Positions 59,325-64,000 of a stretch of DNA of 64,000 nt are shown piece after piece. Every line of letters starts with the position of its first letter. The stretch's first letter is position 1. The stretch covers positions 45,037,877 to 45,101,876 of the forward strand of contig OV121081.1 of assembly GCA_921293015.1 (NCBI GenBank). The letters are read 5' to 3'. This stretch comes from Phorcus lineatus. Lineage: Eukaryota; Mollusca; Gastropoda; Trochida; Trochidae. Both the position numbers and the translations under genes were made by a program. The notes beneath the pieces are model-generated. The model made no database searches, was not told the DNA's origin, and saw only the letters and a list, made by a program, of their open reading frames with translations.

Positions 59325-60832
59325 GCTTGCAGAGAATATGCTACTTAGGATCCTAAGATCGGATGTGTTAGATAATCATACATGTATACTTGTGTATGCC
59401 TCAAAATCACGTTTTAGTTGCAGTGCAGTGCAGTGTATTTACCTTGTATTCCTTGCAGGATTGTAAACAGAGCGTGTCCGATCTTGATCACGAAGTCAAC
59501 AGTAAGTTATACTGATCCTCGGATATGACACGTATGCATTGAAGACACATGCATTTCGCTAGGTGTTATAGTTCATTATCGTATTACAACCGTAAACCGT
59601 ATGATCTGGCAGAGCACCATAGACCCTAGTTATATAGTATAGCTCGTATACGTAGTAGACAGTGTGCATCTGCTAAGTGAGTTTAAAGATAAGGAATGTG
59701 TACGTATCTAACTGGCGCTGATATTACACAGCGCTGATATTACACAGATGTGGGCTCGCCTCGTGTCCAAATATATCTCCCCGTAGTATGGCGAGATTGT
59801 ACATTTGCCATATGTTGGTTATATAACATGCCACGAAGTCTGAACGAGTATTTAATTATAGGCGCTGACATAGTCCTGCCTCATAACTGTGTATATAAAG
59901 GAGCCTTTTATACAGTCTAGGTCCACATTCAGCAAGTCTAGATTGACTGATATGAATGGTAATTTGAGATTAATGTCTAATCACTTATCTGTATCCGCAA
60001 ATATACATTTACTGATAAGAGTGGATAATCTGAGAAGTCTTAAACCATAAACTGGATCAAAAGCTAAAGTTTTATTGAGAAAGCTGAAAAATATTCGAAT
60101 GTGCACTTTAGAACAAAGTCTCCTTAAGCGACTGCATCATTGCAGCGATAACGAATACGCAGTCCATGCATGCGGTGCTCTGATAGGCTGAAATTTTCAT
60201 AGTTTGTAGTGCAATATTTTGCCACCAGCTCGTTTTATAACAGATGTTAGAAGAGGAATTTGTGACGAAGCTGCATCTGTGGGGATAGAATGCGACGACT
60301 GAGCAGTTGTCATATTTCAATAATCGCTTAATAAAAATTGTCAGTTTGTGATTTTATTTACCATTGAATAATTGGTAAACTTCTCTTCACAATTTGATCA
60401 CTAGGAATGATTTGACTCTACAAAGTAGAGGAAACTCAAATTTTCTAAATGCTTCAACAGAAAACATGTTGACAAATCAGATAAGAAAAGATGGTTAATG
60501 CATTCTTCAAATGGTTTAAAGATTTGATTTGAATGCTTATTGGTTTACATTGTGCAAGTGTTCTTATGTATCCAAACAATAATTATGCGAAAAAGTAAAT
60601 TCCAGAATTTTTCATGGAAAGCATAAATAGAAAAAAAAGCATTTAAGAGATCTTGAATGAAAAGTGCTCTTTTTATCATTTGACATGTAATGAATTTAAT
60701 CTAACAATATTTATACATTTTATTCTTTTAGAATTTTACATCTATATTTTCATATTTATGATATCATATATTTATTTAAATTATGTGAAAATTCTAAGCA
60801 AAGGAAGAATGTTTAAATAAACCTCTGATATT
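59325..60832. other. Upstream of the beta-lactamase-like gene, downstream of Ig gene 2
   Basis: About 1.5 kb between two minus-strand loci. It must hold the promoter of the beta-lactamase-like gene, but no TATA element could be assigned with confidence. Confidence 0.4.
60770..60775 (-). promoter_or_regulatory. Possible poly(A) signal of Ig gene 2
   Basis: AATAAA on the minus strand 58 bases past the stop of exon E', consistent with the locus ending there. Confidence 0.35.
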
Positions 60833-61151
60833 TCATGGACATGGTGCTTCAAATAAGCTCATGTTCACGACTTTAATAACAACTTCAGCTTTTCCGATCC
60901 AATTAGAGGCTACGCAATTGTAGAGACCGAAATCCCGGTTTGTTATATAATCTATCCTTAGATTTGATGTTGTGACGTCATTCTTTGTAAGGTGAAACTT
61001 GATAGAATGTCTTATCGAATTCCGGATTTCAATGTAAAAAAATTCCAATTGATATAAGATGGAGGTGACGACGTCCCGATGCAGTTTGATATAACAGTCC
61101 CTCCGACCTCTTGTGCTACTTCCAAGGCCGATACCTCAATTCTTGGAGGAA
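60833..61151 (-). pseudogene. Ig gene 2, exon E': Ig domain 3 with frameshift
   Basis: The acceptor is tcacttcag. Joined to exon D' it starts F-PPRIEVSALEVAQEVGG and has the first Cys in VISNCIG and the Trp in INWNFF. After the seven-T run that frame meets a stop. The frame one base over continues YIEIRNSIRHSIKFHLTKND then FGLYNCVASNWIGKAEVVIK, with the second Cys, and ends LFEAPCP. So both halves of one Ig domain are present in two frames. Confidence 0.75.
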
Positions 61152-61239
61152 CTGAAGTGACAATTAGGACTAATTGATAGTTTTATCTAAAATCATTGCC
61201 AAATTTCAATAATATCGCACATAATTTTAACGGGGAAAA

Positions 61240-61447
61240 CAGTCCATTAAAAGATGTAGAAGAGCGTTTTTGAAGAAAAATAGAGTAATCTCACGTAAGA
61301 ACGAAAAATAAATGTTTATAATTGCAAAACATTTCTAAATGTTTTAAAAAATCGTATCGATCCCTTACGCTATGCAAATCAATTCCCCTACCTCAAATGA
61401 TTATAAGGTAATAAATCACTCCAGAAACGTGCTACTGCCCTTTAAAC
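61240..61447 (-). mobile_element. TIR element family G, diverged copy
   Basis: It shares ctatgcaaatcaattcccct then acctcaaatgat with 51250-51435. It ends in the inverse terminal block cgtgctactgccctttaa. Confidence 0.4.
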
Positions 61448-62320
61448 TGACATTTAGGATGATGTAAACGATACCGATGATGCTGACGATGCTATCTCAT
61501 CAAGAAAAACTGACTTGTGTTGGTAATTACAAATAAATGTTTTTGTTCAGGACAGTTATAGCAGGCCGGAGTCTTAAATTGTTATCGAGAAACGGACATT
61601 TCATCACCGCAAATGCCAAGCGTTAATTCCAGTTTTTAAAGTTATCTAAACTTTTATCTATTGGACACTAGGCTGGGATAAGAGATATCATAACATGTAT
61701 TTTAGTACGGAGCAGAGATTTAAAACATACTGTTTTATAAGTCAAAAAGCATTTACTTTAATCTGATATTAATTAGAAAAGCGCTATTACCGAATTTGTT
61801 ACATGGTGTTAGATTTCATTCAATTTCACAAACGTAAATTGAAATTGAAGAAAGTTATGACAAGCCGAAGTATATACCGATATCGACATTGCGTCAATGA
61901 TAAAATGTTGTCTTCTCATATTACTGAGAATTTTGTATGATAGAATTAATAGAATAATAATCACACCCTTATTATAATACACCCTTGAGTGATGTATTTA
62001 AGATGTTATTCGTAGAGGATTATAAGCTTCCCCTTTAACATGAGAAAAGGCGATATTTCTCACAGTAAATCTAAAACACAAACTAACCCCAAAGAACCCT
62101 ATAATTGTTGAAACGAAAATGTTTGAAAGTTTTCTCTTGAAGTTTTCTCAGATACATTAGGGATCTACCATCTACGATTTTAAACCGTTTAAATGTTAGT
62201 ATTGATAACAATTTCCGGCTGACAACGTTAGCAGCATTCTTAAATTACTTTTGTCACGTTATCGATATAGCTAAAAGTACAACCTACTTAAGAATATCCT
62301 CGCTCAGTTCTGGCTTGATC

Positions 62321-62620
62321 GGGGGCGGGATAGCGCAGTGGTTAGTGCGTTCGGCTTCGGATCAAGAGGTCCGTGGTTTGAATCCCGAAGCTCGGCAACT
62401 TTGTCTGCAGTAGAGAACTGTTCTACACGCAGTCAAGTTTGGGTGCAATGCTTCACTGAGTTTCAGCGCAGTACCACCCATGGTTCCAGCCGATGCTCGG
62501 CGGTTTCACCGCAATGCATAGCCACAATTGTGTTGCGGGCTTTCTTCCTGCAATAATACTAGCAGCCGCGATATAAGTGAAATAATCTTGAAAGCGGCGT
62601 TAAACCCCAACTCACTCACT
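62321..62620 (+). mobile_element. tRNA-derived SINE, copy 4
   Basis: It starts GGGGGCGGGATAGCGCAGTG (box A) with box B ggtttgaatcccg, runs through the full body, and ends ttaaaccccaactcactcac t. Target duplications are tctggcttgatc (62309-62320) and tctgccttgatc (62620-62631). Confidence 0.9.
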
Positions 62621-62922
62621 CTGCCTTGATCAAACACTCATATTTCAACCTAGAGAATTCGTACTCAAATTCCCTGCCCACGAGACTAACAGAATAAGCA
62701 TTTACACGCGGTGATAGAAATACGTGCGGGGCATGCTCAGGTAATTCAGATTGCATGTCACAAGATGACCACGCCCAGGGCTGAATGCTCGGAGGCTCTA
62801 AATCTTATTTTTCAAGGGACTTGACATATTCAAATTGTCCTGAAACCACCTGCCTTTGATGTGTGTGACTCAAAAGACTGCCTACGAAATAAATCTTACC
62901 AGACGTTTGGCCCTTGCTTTGA

Positions 62923-63244
62923 GTGAGTGAGTTGGGGTTTTGACGCTGCTTTCAAGATTATTTCACTTATATCGCAGCTTCTAGTATTATTTCAGGGAGG
63001 CCCGCAACACCATTGTGGCTATCAATTGTGGCTATGCATTGCGGTGAAACCTGCGAGCATCGGCTAGCGAACCATGGGTGGTACTGCGCTGAAAGCCAGT
63101 GTAGCATTGCTCCCAAACCTGACTGCGTGTAGAAGAGTTCTCTACTGCAGACAAAGTTCCCGAGCCCCAGGCGGGATTCGAACCACGGACCTCTTGAACA
63201 GAACCGAAGCCGAACGCGCTAACCACTGCGCTATCCCGCCCCCT
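62923..63244 (-). mobile_element. tRNA-derived SINE, copy 5
   Basis: Opposite in direction to copy 4 and 300 bp away. Its head is at the right (gcgctatcccgccccc) and its tail at the left (gagtgagtgagttggggttt). The duplication cttgctttga is at 62913-62922 and 63245-63254. A short internal duplication, attgtggctat, is present. Confidence 0.9.
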
Positions 63245-63345
63245 CTTGCTTTGAAGAAACTGGGTTACTATAACTGATGATAAAACTGTGAACTTTTTTC
63301 AGTTAAATGCATTCTGTGCACGTGGAATTAATGTTATCCAATTAC

Positions 63346-63471
63346 ATTCGACAGTGACTTTGATTCCCTTCCTACTTGTTCCGTGATCGTTTGAAGCCTC
63401 ACACTTGTATATATCCTCGTCAAATCTTGAGATGTTTATGATACTAATGACGCTTCCAGAGTCAGATAATC
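63346..63471 (-). CDS. Ig gene 2, exon D': second half of Ig domain 2
   Basis: The acceptor is tattacag and the donor GTAATT (weak), 126 bp, phase 1 to phase 1. It reads LSDSGSVISIINISRFDEDI then YKCEASNDHGTSRKGIKVTV. The D-x-x-x-Y-x-C motif and the G strand are clear. It aligns along its whole length with exon D of the plus-strand gene. Confidence 0.78.
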
Positions 63472-64000
63472 CTGTAATAGAGTAATGAACAGTGAAGTTT
63501 ATTACTAACGTTGCACATACATACACGTATTTTCAATGTTATTAATATGCCTTTTTGAAACAAATATTTACCTGCAGGTACGCTGTATGTGTAGATAATG
63601 ATCCGATTCAGTGTACAAAACTAAATGGGACTTTGAGGACAATATCTTAACAAAGTCACTCCCAGCTTTAGAGGGTTGTAACCCACAAGTGAATGTTCAC
63701 CAAATGTCGAAGTAGATCAAATTCATATAAAAATCTTCTCAATTAATAAAATATTTGAATTATATACCTTTTGAATTATTCAATGTTTTAACTCATAATG
63801 TCATAACGCTGGAAACCACTGAGTAGACTGTGGATATCTTCACTGTACAAGTACAAGTACAAGTTGGTACTATAACCATCATAGACGTCCTCTCAAATAT
63901 GAAAATTGTTTAGATGATAATCCTACAGTCACGTTTTTTTTAAAGGAACCAATCGTTCATAGAAAAATTCAATGTTAAAACAAATAAGTATATAAAGACA
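63472..64000. other. Intron of Ig gene 2 at window edge
   Basis: The first half of Ig2 should lie upstream of 63471 on the minus strand. A clear homologue of exon C was not found before the window ends. Confidence 0.4.

Larger units (their letters stand above)
60833..63471 (-). pseudogene. Second lachesin-like Ig locus, 3' part, frameshifted
   Basis: Two minus-strand exons are seen. Exon D' (63471-63346) is the second half of Ig2. Exon E' (61151-60833) is Ig3. Their phase 1 borders and order match exons D and E of the plus-strand Ig gene, so the loci are paralogues. Upstream exons were not found in the window and probably lie beyond its right edge. Exon E' needs one extra T in a run of seven T at 61038-61044 to stay open. 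It ends in a stop at 60835-60833 with no stalk or GPI exon recognised. An AATAAA lies at 60775-60770, 58 bases downstream. It may be a pseudogene, a secreted form, or an assembly indel. Confidence 0.7.

Noticed and set aside
1..64000. CRISPR arrays, bacterial promoters, rRNA genes or an integrated virus
   Set aside because: No regularly spaced repeats, no rRNA segments and no viral structural or polymerase genes were seen; the only retroelement-like coding traces are LINE ends and the gag-like frame.

Overview
The window looks like nuclear DNA from an invertebrate, most likely a gastropod mollusc or a close lophotrochozoan relative. It is AT-rich. Genes are split into short exons by kilobase introns with GT/AG borders, and no bacterial operon structure is visible. 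It is full of short DNA transposons, and it holds several copies of a tRNA-headed SINE whose tail (CAACTCACTCACT type) resembles SINEs known from molluscs. The species assignment is inference.

Three host loci can be supported. (1) Plus strand, 6.9-24.3 kb: a lachesin/IgLON-like cell-surface protein. Seven exons give three Ig domains, a Pro/Thr-rich stalk and a GPI-type tail. All intron phases agree and the joined exons read 401 residues to a stop. The signal-peptide exon was not found and lies upstream. (2) Minus strand, 59.3-47.2 kb: a complete six-exon gene for a 541-residue secreted serine beta-lactamase/penicillin-binding-like protein (SxxK, YxN and HSG motifs all present) with a signal peptide and a hydrophobic C-terminal tail. 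(3) Minus strand, 63.5-60.8 kb: the 3' end of a second lachesin-like gene. It has the same phase 1 exon pattern as locus 1, but its third Ig exon carries a one-base frameshift at a run of seven T, and it stops with no stalk or GPI tail. It is a decaying paralogue, a secreted form, or an assembly error.

Between loci 1 and 2 (24.3-47.2 kb) there is no convincing ordinary host gene. The most interesting object there is a 2.96-kb transposon (39753-42711) with 17-bp perfect terminal inverted repeats and a TA target duplication. It encodes a psq-type helix-turn-helix peptide and, in another frame, an OTU cysteine-protease domain joined to an Arg/Gly-rich stretch and a C-terminal PHD-like zinc finger. 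No DDE transposase core is present. A BEL/Pao gag-like ORF flanked by a 47-bp exact direct repeat lies at 44.3-44.9 kb.

The introns and spacers carry many non-autonomous elements. They include two related foldback families built around a GAGCGARAGCGAG core with TGACGTCA sites, at least three further TIR families, a 3 x 212-bp tandem array, a cluster of 20-bp palindromes, six SINE copies or pieces, and remnants of LINE, Tc1 and Tigger/pogo proteins. All family assignments come from reading motifs; no database search was possible.
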